Origin: Bicyclus anynana
Taxonomy: Eukaryota > Arthropoda > Insecta > Lepidoptera > Nymphalidae
Direction of reading: 5' to 3'
Assembly (NCBI RefSeq): GCF_947172395.1
Contig: NC_069094.1
Location: 10,282,292-10,346,291 of the forward strand
Length of the DNA: 64,000 nt
Positions within the stretch are counted from its first letter, which is position 1. Each line of letters begins with the position of its first letter. Positions 1 to 11,519 of this stretch are shown in pieces. The position numbers and the translations under genes are program-made. The notes beneath the pieces are model-generated. The model saw only the letters and a program-made list of their open reading frames with translations, was not told the DNA's origin and searched no databases.

Positions 1-168
1 GCTTCGGCCGTGGCAAGCGATTTAGCGTTCCGGTATGATGTCGTGTAGAAACCGAAAGGTGTGTGGATTTTCAACCTCCTCCTAACAAGTTAGCCCGCTT
101 CCATCTTAGACTGCATCATCACTTACCATCAGGTGAGATTGTAGTCAGGCTAACTTGTAAAGAATAAA
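1..168 (+). repeat. SINE family A, 3' part (cut by left edge)
   Basis: Body and tail of the same SINE that is complete at 19064-19389. It carries the shared stretch around GCGATTTAGCGTTCCGG, the CATCAGGTGAGATT segment and the TTGTAAAGAAT tail. The tRNA-like head lies off the left edge. Confidence 0.85.
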
Positions 169-660
169 AATATAGTATATAAATGAGAACAGCTTTGATA
201 GGGGAAGTATTTTGTGATAGAGACGGATTAAGAAGGTTAAAAGGCGGACGAAGTCGCGGGCGTCCATAAAGCTACTCAATTGACGTAGACAGAGCGTCTT
301 ACTGTCATCGTGAAAACCGGCTTAATTAACCGTGATTTACGGAGTAATTCAGCAATAAATAATTAAAAAAAAATGCTTTTAAATTGTCGGTAGAAAATAT
401 GTTTTTAAAGCAGCATAATTGACGTAGCGTCTTTTGTACTCAATTAAGGATTATTTTTTAATGAAAACAGGCTTAGTTCTCCTAAATGACCATCTAGTTT
501 AACCCTCATAAAAAATTTAGTTTTTCAGTTGAAGAAATGTTTCTTAGGCTTTCTTAGGCATTTTTAAGCTTAACCAAAGTTTACCGTGAACCCAGGTTGG
601 TTTAACTATGAAGTGGTAAATTATACATATATTATAGACGATGATTCGTTTTATACCGTC
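169..660. other. AT-rich non-coding DNA beside a tandem array
   Basis: No coding frame or RNA gene seen. Short segments recur within it (GACGTAG...GCGTCTT near 282 and 420; GTGAAAACCGGCT near 310 and again at 1826), so the 0.3-1.85 kb stretch is probably one degraded mobile-element block whose interior became tandemly repeated. Confidence 0.5.
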
Positions 661-664
661 AATC

Positions 665-1820
665 TACAGTAATATTATAAAGAGGTAAAGTTAGTGGTGT
701 TATAGGGGTAATCTCTGGATCTACTGAATCGATTTTGAAAATTTTTTTACCACTAGAAAGCCACGTTATTTGAGTATTATAGGCTATATTTTATCCCCGT
801 ATTCTCACGGACGGAAACGGGAACAACGCGGGTGAAACTCCGAGGCGTCCCGTCAGCTAGCTACGGATAATAAAGAAAGAGGTCAAGATACTGATGTTGT
901 AGGGGGGGAATTTCTCGATCTACTGAACTGATTTTAAAAATTCTTTTACCTCTAGAAAGCCACGTTATTTGATTGTCATAACCCATATTTTATCTCCGTA
1001 TTCTCACGGACGGAAACGGGAACAACGCTGGTGAAACTAGCTATGGATAATAAAGAGGTCATGCTAGTGATGTTGTGGGGGTAATCTCTAGATATACTGA
1101 ATCGATTTAGAAAATTCTTTTACCACAAGAGAGTCACGTTATTTGAGTGTTATCAGGCTATATATATCCCCATATTCTCAAAGACGGGGATGGGAACTAC
1201 GTATGAAACCGCGGGCCGTTGCGTCGACTAGTTAAGGATAAAAATATTATAAAAGAGGTCAAGTTAGCGGTGTTGTAGGGGGTAATCTCTAGTTGTAATA
1301 ATTAACTGATTTTAAAAATTCTTTTACCACTAGAAAGCCATGTTATTTGAACACATAAGCCATATTATATACCCGTATTCTCACGGTCGGGAACGGGAAG
1401 TACACCTGAAACCGCGAGGCATCGGCTAGTTAAGGATAAAAATATTATTAAAGAGGTCAAGTTAGTGATGTTGTAGGGGGTAATATCTCGATCTACTGAA
1501 CTGATTTTAAAAATTCTTTTACCACTAGTAAACCACGTTATTTGTGTGTCATAGGCAATATTTTATCCCCGTATTCTCCCAAACGGGAACTACACGTGAA
1601 ACCGCGAAGCATCGGCTAGTTAAGGATAAAAATATTATAAAAGATGTCAAGTTAGTGGTGTTGTAGGGGGTAATCTCTCGATCTACTAAACTGATTTTAA
1701 AAATTATATTACCACTAGTAAGCCACGTTATTTGAGTGTCATAGGCAACATTTTATCCCCATATTCTCACAAACGGGAGCTACACGTGAAACCGCGAGAC
1801 GTCGGCTAGTGAAGGATAAT
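665..1820 (+). repeat. Tandem array, about six units of 176-200 bp, Helitron-like sequence
   Basis: Units begin near 678, 878, 1054, 1253, 1452 and 1641 with AAAGAGGTCAAGTTAGTG-like sequence. Each continues through a GGGGGTAATCTCT stretch, CACGTTATTTGA and TTTTATCCCCGTATTCTCA, and ends with an ACGTGAAACCGCG segment and GGCTAGTTAAGGATAA. Length varies by small indels and the units are diverged. Single copies of the same sequence occur at 61185-61335 (+) and 29155-29345 (-). The GTATTC...CGGGAAC...GTGAAACCGCG core resembles Lep1-type Helitron 3' ends elsewhere in the window; assignment to Helitron is inference. Confidence 0.75.
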
Positions 1821-1849
1821 TTAAGTGAAAACCGGCTAACTTAACCGTG

Positions 1850-2025
1850 ATTCCATGTGATAAGAAGTATGTCGCGGCCCAGCGTAGTCGAAGCCGTGGT
1901 AAGTAGAGTGCGCGCGCTTGCGTGGTGCGCACGGCGGGACACTTCGCACGCGGTCCGCTTTCGACGGCGTCTAGCGTTGTTGTTGTATCGACTCTACGTA
2001 CACCGTAAGTAAAAATATTTTCTAA
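1850..2025. other. GC-rich island, possible regulatory DNA
   Basis: A short stretch rich in CG dinucleotides (for example GCGCGCGCTTGCG and CACGCGGTCCGC) stands out from AT-rich surroundings. A minus-strand frame of 82 codons crosses it but shows no family I recognise and partly reads the neighbouring array. It could be a promoter, an untranslated exon or a transposon end. Confidence 0.25.
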
Positions 2026-2030
2026 CATAG

Positions 2031-2089
2031 CACAATTATCCGCCCTTTTTAATATGATGCGAGTATATTAAAGTGGGCGGATAATTGTG
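2031..2089. repeat. 59-bp palindromic element, copy 1
   Basis: Perfect 15-bp arms (CACAATTATCCGCCC and its complement) enclose a second imperfect inverted repeat, TTAATAT...ATATTAA. A related copy lies at 42235-42284 inside intron 1 of the Gq gene, and the sequence 3' of both (GTGTCTTTGAGTATAT and GTGCCTCTGAGTATAT) is also alike, so the repeat unit extends past the palindrome. Confidence 0.75.
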
Positions 2090-3010
2090 TCTTTGAGTAT
2101 ATTTAAAAATTTCGTATTATAGTGTTTTTCCAAATAAATTATAATTATTTGTGGGTGCATTTCTCCGTAACAGCTCGGCCGATTTCGTTGAAAATATTTT
2201 TGAATAATTTTGGTAGGTCAACATTTTATTCACAATTCGTTTGATTCTTTCTGGAGATTCTACCACCGGTTTGAAAGGCGAGTTCTGTTGAGAAGCGACG
2301 TTAAGCGCAACAGTTGATCTTTTAAAATTTAATTTTACTTCTTGTGTGAAGATGAAGCAAATATTAACATGTTCTTCACCCTCCTATTGTCTGTTCTTAT
2401 TTATTAATCGCGACTTTAGTAATTTTGTAAGATATATAAATTAATATGTCAGAACAAAGTTTGCCGGGTCAGCTAGTCGATTATAACATCATTCTCTGAT
2501 AGTAAATTAAGAGAATTGCTAAACATGGCTAATACGCCTTGACTTGAAAAATCTCTGAACTAAATATTTTAAAATAAATACTACCAATTTAAAATAATAA
2601 TACCAATCTAACCTACCTACTACTACACAGCAACGAAAAGTATTGAAGGGTTTAAAAACTTAATTGTATTCTTCTCGCTATAATTTTAAAAACTACGTAA
2701 TAAAAAGAAAAAAATAATTCGTTTAATTTTATTAAATTAACTTTAAAGTGTAATACTAAGTACATCAATAATAATGTCATTGTCAATAATATTAATGTCA
2801 TTAGTCTAATTCATATTTATTTCTTAATTAATAACATAATCAATAATCATTAATTATACATTTCAGTTAGATGTGCATTTGGTTGAAAAACAAGATACAA
2901 TGGGAACCTATGCGTACATTTATTTCTTAATGATTATTGATTTATTGATTTTGTCATATAAATATGTAAAATATTATTAGGTACCTACTTACGTAATACA
3001 TTATGTATGA
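2090..3010. other. Non-coding DNA with a possible Helitron-like 3' end
   Basis: No gene seen. The sequence near 2455-2478 (AGTTTGCCGGGTCAGCTAG) matches a terminus that recurs in reverse near 43033 (CTAGCTGATCTGGTAAAC), as expected of an interspersed repeat with a CTAG end. The rest to 3010 is AT-rich. Confidence 0.4.
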
Positions 3011-3016
3011 GATTAT

Positions 3017-3301
3017 ATGGGCCTGATAGCCCAGTGGATTTGCCTTAGATTCGGAGGGCGTAGGTTCTAATCCGGTCCGGGGCATGCAACTCCAACTTCT
3101 TAGTTGTGCGCATTTTATGAAATTAAATATCACGTGTCTCAAAAGTTTAAGAAAAAACTTCGTGAGGAAACTTGCATACCTGAGAGCCTACTTAATTCTT
3201 TCCAGCGTGGTTGACTTGGTTGACTTTAAGGCCTAACCCCTCTCATTCTGAGAGGAGACTCGTGCTCAACTGCGAGTTGAATATGGGTTGTTGATGATGA
3301 T
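3017..3301 (+). repeat. SINE family B, near-complete
   Basis: The tRNA-like head has box A-like TAGCCCAGTGG and a decayed box B (GGTTCTAATCC). It is followed by the body shared by ten copies in this window and a GATGATGAT tail. No functional tRNA is implied. Confidence 0.85.
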
Positions 3302-3398
3302 GATGATTATCCTAATCTGGGGTAGTGTTTTCGTTAAATTAAGGTTATATCATAGAAAAACACACACACGCGCATATCACACACAATTGTATCACACA

Positions 3399-3542
3399 CA
3401 GTGGCGTGCACTTCATAAAAGCATTAAAGTACTGCATACCCCAAGAGATTTTTCTGAATGCTTATTAAATGTATATTTTCCGAATATGCTTAATTTTTCT
3501 TACTAGTTCATGCCCTGGTCGATAAGCTTATGTACGCCACTG
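3399..3542. mobile_element. hAT-like MITE, copy 1, with perfect 8-bp target duplication
   Basis: Begins CAGTGGCGT and ends CGCCACTG, an inverted terminal repeat, and is flanked on both sides by ATCACACA. An 8-bp duplication is characteristic of hAT transposons. Another member lies at 52316-52459. It is too short to code for a transposase. Confidence 0.75.
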
Positions 3543-3794
3543 ATCACACACATATCGATTCGGAAAGGGATCGTAAATCGTTTACAAACGTCAACCAGGC
3601 ATTGACTTTGATGCGGCAAGGTGACACTAATCTTACAGCCCCTGCATTCTGTAAAGTTTCAGCGATGTGACATCGCTCATTTTCATGGCAACTTCGTTGT
3701 TAGTGACATTTTATTTTTGGCATCCAATAGAAATAAAGTTCAAATTCTTATAAAACTTATTAAAGGCAAATGTTACGTCGACAAGTAAAATTTG

Positions 3795-4067
3795 CCTGAG
3801 GTCCTAGGTTCGATTCCTGGCTGGGCAGATTGAGATTTTCTTAATTGGTCTAGGTCTGGCTGGTAGGAGGCTTCGGCCGTGGCTAGTTACCACCCTACCG
3901 GCAAAGACGTACCGCCAAGCGATTTAGCATTCCGGTGCGATGTCGTGTAGAAGCCAAAATGGGTGTGGATTTTCATCCTCCTCTTAACAAGTTAGCCCGC
4001 TTCCATCTTAGACTGCATCATCACTTACCATCAGGTGAGATTGCAGTCACGGGCTAACTTGTAAAGA
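3795..4067 (+). repeat. SINE family A, 5'-truncated head
   Basis: Begins inside the head (GGTTCGATTCCTGG is the box B region) and runs through the full body to a TTGTAAAGAATAAAG tail. Closely similar to the copy at 19064-19389. Confidence 0.85.
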
Positions 4068-4484
4068 ATAAAGAAATCAACAATAAAGTCAATTAAGTAT
4101 CTACGTACTCGTATTATGCAAGAAAAAAATCCCTTAAGCTACCTCACATATGAATTCAAGTCCATTACTATATTTATATTCATAAAAAGAAGATTAAAAT
4201 ATTAGGGAAGTCATACAATATTATCTGTGATTTATAACTTTGATATGTTACTAACATTTCTTCGTGGTAATAATAAATTGTAGGTATACATAACACGAAG
4301 TTGTTCATTCATCCAATACAAGTGTTACCACACTCGTTTCACTGAGGGAAATTGTACAACATAATACCTACATGAAACTGCAGTTTCCGTTCAATATTTC
4401 GTGATAGACCTAAGTACTCGCCTCGTAATTATAATGACTACCAACGAGTAGGTATGTACGAGTATAAAAAGAAATTATTTGTTA
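4068..4484. other. AT-rich DNA, nothing recognised
   Basis: No open frame of interest, RNA gene or repeat was recognised on either strand. Confidence 0.5.
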
Positions 4485-4486
4485 AG

Positions 4487-4692
4487 TATCTTTACTAATA
4501 TTATAAAGCTAAAGAGTTTGTTTGTTTGTTTGTTTGATTGAACGCGCTAATCTCAGGAACTACTGGTCTCATTTGAAAAATTCTTTCAGTGTTAGATAGC
4601 CCATTTATCGAGGAAGGCTAGATACTATATATTATCCCCGTATTCCTACGGGAACGGGAACCACGCGTGTGAAACCGCGTGGAGTCAGCTAA
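4487..4692 (+). mobile_element. Lep1-like Helitron remnant
   Basis: Starts with ACTAATATTATAAAGC, has a run of GTTTGTTTG, then the conserved GCGCTAATCTCAGGAACTAC and CCCGTATTCCTACGGGAACG hairpin, and ends GAGTCAGCTAAT. The same element occurs at 51151-51342 and, reversed, at 32826-33035. Non-autonomous: no Rep/helicase frame. Assignment rests on the TC/CTAG-type ends and the subterminal hairpin. Confidence 0.65.
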
Positions 4693-4721
4693 TATTTTAT
4701 AAACATATCTACTCGTATAAT

Positions 4722-5572
4722 ATAAAAACCGGCCAAGTGCGTGTCGGGCCACGCGCAGTTAAGGGTTCCTTAGGTTAATGTAACACTTTTATCCCATATG
4801 TAATTCACAAAAATACCGAGAACGATACCCCACACTATAATATAGAGTTATAGACGATAAAACTTCCTCACTTTGCATGTAGGGAAGGAACCCCAAAAAT
4901 TTTTTTTTTCATATTTTCTTTTCACTACTTTATAGACGTAATTAATATACATACCCTTATCAAATCTCATCTTTTTATTTGTAACAAGCTCTAAGTTATC
5001 CTACTGACAACTTTATCTTTTTAATTAACAACGGAATTAGTATGCAATTATCGTTTTCCAATTACTTTTTTTAAGATAGTCGACTAGTTTTCGATAAATA
5101 GCAATTGCTCATTAGCCGTTATAGTTTTCCTTGTAAATTCATTGTATATCTTACTTCCATGAATTATTTCACGTATCTGTGAACAACCGTTTAGCCGGTA
5201 GAGGGTGGTTACACTTGACTCTAACAAAAATTAGCTCTTATAAGCTTAATATTTTACAAACGGATCCCTAAATCGATATACATTGGTAGAAGACACCTCA
5301 CAACTTTTAAAGACCTATCCAGCAATACCCTATCCAGCAATACACTATGAAATAAACGAGCAAAAAAATCATCCCCCCTTTACATGTAGGGGAAATAAAA
5401 TCTTGAAAAAAATATTTTTCAAAAGTTTTATTTTACGACATTGTTCAAATTTTTAATTTACATATTCATGCTAATTTAAAGCTTTCTGGTAGTAATAGTC
5501 TCTGCGCTAAACCGCGGACGGACGGACGGACAGACTATAAGGGTTCCTTGTGGACTACGAAACCCTAAAAAT
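4722..5572 (+). repeat. Interspersed repeat with GGGTTCC ends
   Basis: Begins AAACCGGCCAAGTGCGTGTCG and closes with GACGGACGGACGGACAGAC, AAGGGTTCCTTG and ACGAAACCCTAAAAA. Sequences of this type are scattered through lepidopteran genomes; related fragments here are near 20570 and 43935-44340. No coding frame; class not assigned. Confidence 0.55.
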
Positions 5573-5798
5573 GAATCGCTAAACGTAAATCTCAAGAACG
5601 ACCGATTTGGCTAATACTTCTTATTTAGAATATTCCTTGAAGTACAACGGTGGTTTTTACGGTTTTTTATTTTTTAATTTATTGGTAGAATAGAGTTATT
5701 TTTTTACTTTATTAGTAGGTAGGGTAATAATACGAGTAGATAATAAAATCTTAAAGAAGTCTACTACATTTTGAGATATGTACTTATACGTATACATC

Positions 5799-5885
5799 TA
5801 ACTAGCCGACGCCCTGCGGTTTCACTCGCGTAGTTCCCGTTTCCGTGCGAATACAGGGACAAACCCCCCCCCCCCCCCCGTATCT
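5799..5885 (-). mobile_element. Helitron-like 3' end followed by a 16-base C run
   Basis: ACTAGCCGACGCCCTGCGG followed by TTCCCGTTTCCGTG is the reversed 3' end of the Lep1-like family. It breaks off into an uninterrupted run of 16 C at 5864-5879, which may be a true low-complexity tract or an assembly weak point. Confidence 0.5.
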
Positions 5886-6199
5886 TGACTACAGAAAAAT
5901 AACATGGCAAAGTTTATAAAAAAAGATAGATAGAATTACTGGCTGACTGATTGTGAGGTACTTTGTCGTGGAGTTATTGATGCTTCTTAATTTACTAATT
6001 TACTGATCAATAATTGTGAGTGTTAAATCAGTTGAGGCTTTATTTGTTTTTAATTAAAATTAAACGGTAAGGCTATTTCTACCTAGCAGAATGTATAAAA
6101 CACGGAATAAAGTAACAACTCGTCATTTATCGTCAACTACCTTATAAGGAGATACGGTAACACAAAAGCCATCTATCTATATTCAACGATATTTTATAC

Positions 6200-6525
6200 T
6201 ATAGATAGGTTACGTGCCTACAAAATCACCGCAAAAAGTGATCTTATCTGTGCGGGGTCTGAGGAAACACCTATGCACATCTTATGCAATTGCCCAGCTC
6301 TAATACATAACGCAACCTCCACTTAGGGCATTTCACAGCAAACCCTGTGTTTTACCTGAGGAGGTAAAACACATCCCAGCCAAGAAACTGCTGTTGTACC
6401 TGGCGGAAACCAGTATTGAAGGGGAATTCTAGTCAGTGGCGATCACAATAGATCGGTAACGGTCAACGTGATACAGGGACCTCGAAAAGACCTGCAGAGC
6501 CGCGACATCAAGAAGAAGAAGATCC
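6200..6525 (+). mobile_element. LINE 3' end, degraded
   Basis: A frame around 6235-6310 reads CAGSEETPMHILCNCPAL, a cysteine/histidine motif of the kind found near the C-terminus of RNase H-bearing non-LTR elements. After a stop and frame shift come PEEVKHIPAKKLLLYLAE (around 6354-6410) and a 3' untranslated stretch ending in GAAGAAGAAG. Broken by frameshifts and too short to assign to a clade with confidence. Confidence 0.6.
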
Positions 6526-7025
6526 GAATTTAGCTACTCCACTGAGTTTTGTGTTTATTTACATTGCATATTTAAGTAGGTATATATAGTTTTTATTTTT
6601 CCTGAACACACAACTCGATATTGTAGACAATATTTAGGTATTATTTGTTTAAAAAAAAACTTTCGTTATTTAATAAGCGACTAATTGAATTATACACGCT
6701 AGTGCCCTATCTATATAACGTATAAAATATCGTTCTCTATATTTTTTACAAGATTCTCGTAGCGTCATAGAACCTTTAAAGCCTGACGTAAGACGTAATT
6801 ATTCAGATTTTTTAATTATTCTACTTTGTACTTTAATCCCCAGTTTAGTTTACCTACCCAGTTATGCCGTGCAAGGGGACCTAAACTCTTTGCTTTCCTG
6901 ATTTTCCCACAGGAAGATTTAGCTTAGGGTTTACTTTAGTTAGGTCATTAGTTAGACCATGATTGGCAGTTTAAGTATTACCTAATATAATAATATTTAA
7001 TAATCTGACGTACTCCGAGATCAGA
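6526..7025. other. AT-rich DNA, nothing recognised
   Basis: No coding frame, RNA gene or repeat of known type seen on either strand. Confidence 0.45.
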
Positions 7026-7206
7026 GGGCCTAGTGGTAGTTTGATACTGTGACGACCACGTTAACGTAAACGCGAATTTCTAGGGAATTGAAACAGCGCC
7101 ATCTAGTGGCACTACTGCACAACTATTTCAATTCCATATAAATTCGCGTTAACGTTAACGCAATGGTAACAATATGAAAATATTGAAAACTCCCACTAGG
7201 CACCCA
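7026..7206. mobile_element. MITE with long inverted ends
   Basis: GGGCCTAGTGGTAGTTT at the left is mirrored by AACTCCCACTAGGCACCC at the right. Inside, ACGTTAACG...CGCGAATTT mirrors AAATTCGCGTTAACG, and GGAATTGAAA mirrors TTTCAATTCC. About 180 bp, non-coding. Confidence 0.65.
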
Positions 7207-7726
7207 GAACTCTTACCAACCTCCCATCTCCGCGTTAATACTGAGTATTTCTAAAAAGAAAGAAAACCTCAATCATCTTATTTTCATACTAAACAAACTA
7301 GAACAATCTATTGTAGTCAATGTTAACCAATGGACATACAAGTATATACGAAACAATTCTAAAAGATAAACCACATCCCAGTCACGTTACTCGCATCGCA
7401 AAAATTAACAAACATACGTACGAGTAAGTAAACTGCAATTGCTCAAGACACTTGAACAACCAAAGGCAGCGGTTTGCACGATTTCTACACCGACGTACTG
7501 CGTAATGAACCTTAACCGAAGTAGCTCGCCTATAGCCTTGTACATTCTAAGATTTTCACACTTAACCAACGCAACGATAGTTAGACACATTAACTTGATA
7601 CGTTGACCATAAGAATAGAATATCTAGCAACACCATGCACACGAATCAGAGGGCGCGGTAGTGCCTCCTACTAAGTTGCGGAACAGGGTCTAATATTCCG
7701 AGAGCTGCTAGGCTCTATCGATATTA

Positions 7727-7841
7727 TTATAACTCGCAAGTGCGAGTTTCGAATCTATTCTATCTCTCTCTGTTGAACACGATACTTTACAATGAGAAAG
7801 ATAGCGGTGAATTCGAAATTCGCACTTGTGAGTTATACAAA
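7727..7841. mobile_element. Short foldback MITE
   Basis: TATAACTCGCAAGTGCGAG near 7728 pairs with CGCACTTGTGAGTTATAC ending near 7838, with a few mismatches. The 60-bp centre holds CTATCTCTCTCTG. No target duplication identified. Confidence 0.6.
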
Positions 7842-8109
7842 ACATCGTTAGAGAATAGCCGTGCTGGTTGACTTTGAGAGTATTTGAAGCAAGCTAAAAA
7901 ATTGTCCTGTACCTCTCCTATACTACCACACAGAACTTAAGACCTGATATAAGATTTCAAAAATTATCCTTGAGGAAATCTGATAATTTTATACCTTTAA
8001 ATTAAATATTTATATGTATAGAAAGTTGTCTGAGAAGGAGTCTAGTCATGTGCTACAGGTTTTGCCATCACATAACCTAGAGACGGTTCTTGATAGGACA
8101 ATGTTTCAT

Positions 8110-8720
8110 AGCCGTATGCTTACGATTGGATGTATCCAGAGCCGTAAAGCTCATTATTAAAAAAAAAAAAATTACGATTGGATGTCAAAGTTTGCGAGCC
8201 TCATATCTGCCACTGTGGTAGCCGCGTGGATCAATTTTGGTCATCATGGACTCAGCTGCAGCAGAAGCGATGGTCATTTATATCGCCACAGTACTATTAA
8301 CGATATAATTCGTCGCGCAATGGCCACTGTCGCAATTAGAACCTCCCGGTTTGTTCAGGGATGACGGCAAGAGACCCAACGGGCGACAATAGTGCCGTGG
8401 TCAATGGGGTGCGCTTTAGTCATAAACATCTAGTGCAGTTGCTCAATATGCTCAATTTTATAAGCGTCGTATCGTAAATCGAATGACTATGTATTTGCGG
8501 CGCTTGCCTTTGAAACTTTAGGCCCATGGTCAACAGATACCAAAAAAAAATTTAATGCTATATCTGATAAATTTTCCCATGCATCAGGTGACCCAAAAGC
8601 TGGCGTTTATTTGGCCCAAGGCCTTGCCATCCAGAGGGGTAGGTTAGGTAATAGCGCCAGCGTAATGGATACCTTGCCTCTGAGTGAACAAATTAGATGG
8701 ATTATTTCTTGTTTTTCTTA
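8110..8720 (+). mobile_element. Non-LTR retroelement C-terminal remnant (clade not assigned)
   Basis: Frames within this stretch read HHGLSCSRSDG, INDIIRRAMATVAI and DDGKRPN (8240-8380) and then, after frameshifts, AQGLAIQRG (near 8620) and a TLPLSEQI-like end. The same order of motifs is seen in C-terminal regions of LINE-type reverse transcriptases of invertebrates. The fragment at 28600-28815 is the end of a related copy. Several stops and frameshifts make it dead. Confidence 0.6.
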
Positions 8721-9365
8721 ATTATTTTATTTATTATAAATTTAAAAGTAATAGTTTAAATTTATTTTAATTAGGTATAATTACAAATGAAAAAAGTATG
8801 ATAATATTTTAAAGAGTGAATAATATATGTATAAGCAGATTATTATTTAGACCAGTCTTTGACTTTACTTGAAAAAAAATAGCAAAAAATCTATAAATCT
8901 GACTGGCTTATTCATTATCTTACTTTAAATATTCAATTAAAATTTAATTTGTATTTCATAGTAAAAATCTTTTTAACCCAATGAACATAAGTATTTAACA
9001 AAAATAAATTAGGTACATGCAGTTTAAAAATGTTCGAATAATTACAATTTTGTTTCGTATTAAATAATATAATTGGTTGTCTCTGTAAACAATCGTTTAA
9101 GTTTGCATTCATTTAACTGATCAATTGGTTTAACAAGGCCGCTTTCGAAAATCTTTATGAATATATTTATGATTATTTAATATTAATTTAAATGCACTTA
9201 AATATTACGCAATTATTCATTGACGATAACAAACATCAACACTCACTTTGGCATTTTAAAAAGTTATAAATATACTTATTCTTAAAACAAAATAAAATGT
9301 GATAAAGCGAGTACTGACGAATACTTGTGCCGGAAATAGTCAGATGTTACAAACTACAATGTAAC
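8721..9365. other. AT-rich DNA, nothing recognised
   Basis: Very AT-rich; no coding frame, RNA gene or recognisable repeat. Confidence 0.45.
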
Positions 9366-9370
9366 TTTTG

Positions 9371-9545
9371 AGCCTCAATAGCTCAACGGTAAGAGCCGTC
9401 GGACTCATCACCGAGGGGTGTTAATTCGATCCTCGCCCCGTTGGTCTATTATCGCGCCCACTCCTGATACAGTCTATCTCGACTAGTTGGAGGGGAATGG
9501 TAATATTGGTCATATTTACAATATATGGCAAATATTCTTTAAATT
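9371..9545 (+). repeat. SINE family C, copy 1
   Basis: Head GAGCCTCAATAGCTCAACGG with TAAGAGC is box A-like, and TTAATTCGATCCTCG is box B-like. The body TTGGTCTATT...TGGAGGGGAATG is shared with the copy at 40405. The box spacing is tRNA-like, but the sequence does not fold into a full tRNA and is followed by SINE body. Confidence 0.65.
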
Positions 9546-9759
9546 AAAAGAAAAGAAGAAAGTACTATTCCCGGTAAAAGTGTATGGGAGAATATTGGGT
9601 AATGGAGAATATGGGGATTATGGACCTTAGACCCACCACACTGCTTCAATGAGGGCTTTCATTTTATTTTATTTTATTTCATCATGATAATGTTTCACAT
9701 TTTAACGATCACATAATGACCTACCTGTCCTATTCACTTACTGTGAGTACTTAATACAC

Positions 9760-10082
9760 TTTTTTTTATTCATTACAAGTTATTCCTTGACTACAATCTC
9801 ACCTGATGGTAAGTGCTGATGCAATTTAAGATGGAAGCGAACTAACTTATTAGTAAGAGGATGAAAATCCACACCCCTTTCGGTTTCTACACGACATCGT
9901 ACCGGAACGCTAAATCGCTTGGCGGTAGGTCTTTGCCGGTAGGGTGGTAACTAACCGCGGCCAAAGTCTCCCACTAGCCAGACCTGGAACAATTAAGAAA
10001 ACAATAATCGGCCCAGCCGGGGATCGAACCCAGGACCTCCGTCTTGTAAATCCACCTCGCATACCACTGCTATACCCACCAA
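9760..10082 (-). repeat. SINE family A, full length, reverse
   Basis: Reads from a T-rich tail at 9760 through the body to a reversed head ending near 10082, with reversed box B GGGGATCGAACCC at 10019-10031. Mild decay only. Confidence 0.85.
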
Positions 10083-11210
10083 TTGTACCTAAGTAATTCC
10101 TATGTAACGTGATTTAGTATTACTATCTTGAGAGACTATGTGTATCCACCTAGTTCTTTTCAAAATGGCGAGTTCAGAATTCAGGATATAAAAAAATGTG
10201 TACTATACTTGAGCCATATTGCACCAATCAGGTGCAAGCAGGTGTTATCAACCTATTGGAAACTTCAGAATAATAATTATTTTTTTCTAATCATACAAAG
10301 TAGTGCAAACTAAAGGGCTGAAATTAATAAAACATGGCTTAGATGTAGAGATATAGCTTTAGAGGGATAAAAATTCTTTGTTTCAGTATAACTTCCAACT
10401 GAATATTTTTTATGAATTTTCATCAATACGTAGGTATAAAGCAGCTATTTTATTCTCCTTGAAGCTCATTCAAAAATAAAAAAAACATTTTTGTTTAATT
10501 AGACAACATTGGATAGAAGCAGGCGTTACTTTGCGGAAGTTCATCATGATTATATAATGATTAGACAACCTTATTTATGGTAATTAGTGATTAGTGATTT
10601 GTTTACAGTCTAAACCGAATTAGGAGGCTCTAGTATAGGCCTGTATTCTGTTGTACTAGCGAGTTCAGAATTCTGAAACTCTTTTAACGTAAAAGGTACA
10701 AACGCAAGGAAATGGCGTATTACCACAGAAAACATATGTACAAATGACCGACCTAGCCATTATCAAGTAGATCACAATGTCATGCCATTCTAAAACAAAA
10801 GCGATGGTGTTTCCTGTTTCTACACTTATGTTATTATGGTAGGCATACGTATAACCAACTGGTATCTTTTGCACTGCAAGTAAATAACTATTTATTTACG
10901 TATCTTTTGCTTATTAAGTAAATAACTATTTGTTATAGTTACATACTGTTAACTATTTGTTATAGTTACATACGGTCAATAATAATAATAACAATTATAC
11001 AACTAGTTAGTTACTTTAAAATTGAGTTAGAAGTTTTTTTTTGGTTTTCTAAATTAATGCCCAGGTAAAATATGTATTGATTACAATAATACTGTATACA
11101 ATACAGCACCAAATTTGTTTTGTTAGTTCCTCAATATGACATCCAGAGAATTTTTTTCCGTTTCTATGGAATAATATTGCCGAAAATGGGACGTGTAGCT
11201 ACAGAGGTTC
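10083..11210. other. Non-coding DNA 5' of the LTR element
   Basis: Short open frames only, none resembling a known protein. The direct duplication AACTATTTGTTATAGTTACATAC lies near 10922-10972 (two copies). Otherwise nothing recognised. Confidence 0.45.
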
Positions 11211-11214
11211 TGTA

Positions 11215-11519
11215 TGTTAGATTTTTAATTATTTAAATAATTATAAATACATAAGACAACATATAAAAACTCCTTCTTCCAGATAAATGTTTTAATCTGT
11301 ACTGTTTATTAATGATTATGGTTTTATTCTGAGGTTGGGAGGGTATTGTGGGATATACTCTAGGAAAAAGAGGTGGACATGTGATTAAGTGGCGTTAAGT
11401 AAATTTAATTAATGTATTATCCATCTACCAAAGTAACGATTTGTTTAAGAATGAGTAATAAGTTATTTGAAATACAGTTTAATCATTCCAGCTTGTGTTT
11501 GTTTATTTCTATGCTTTTA
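11215..11519 (+). repeat. 5' LTR
   Basis: Begins TGTTAGATTTT and ends ATGCTTTTA. It contains CATATAAAAAC near 11260, which could serve as a TATA box for the element's transcript. Same sequence as 17684-17988. Confidence 0.85.

Noticed and set aside
5864..5879. 16-base C run as a G-quadruplex on the minus strand
   Set aside because: A single homopolymer at a degraded transposon edge; more likely low complexity or a sequencing weak spot.
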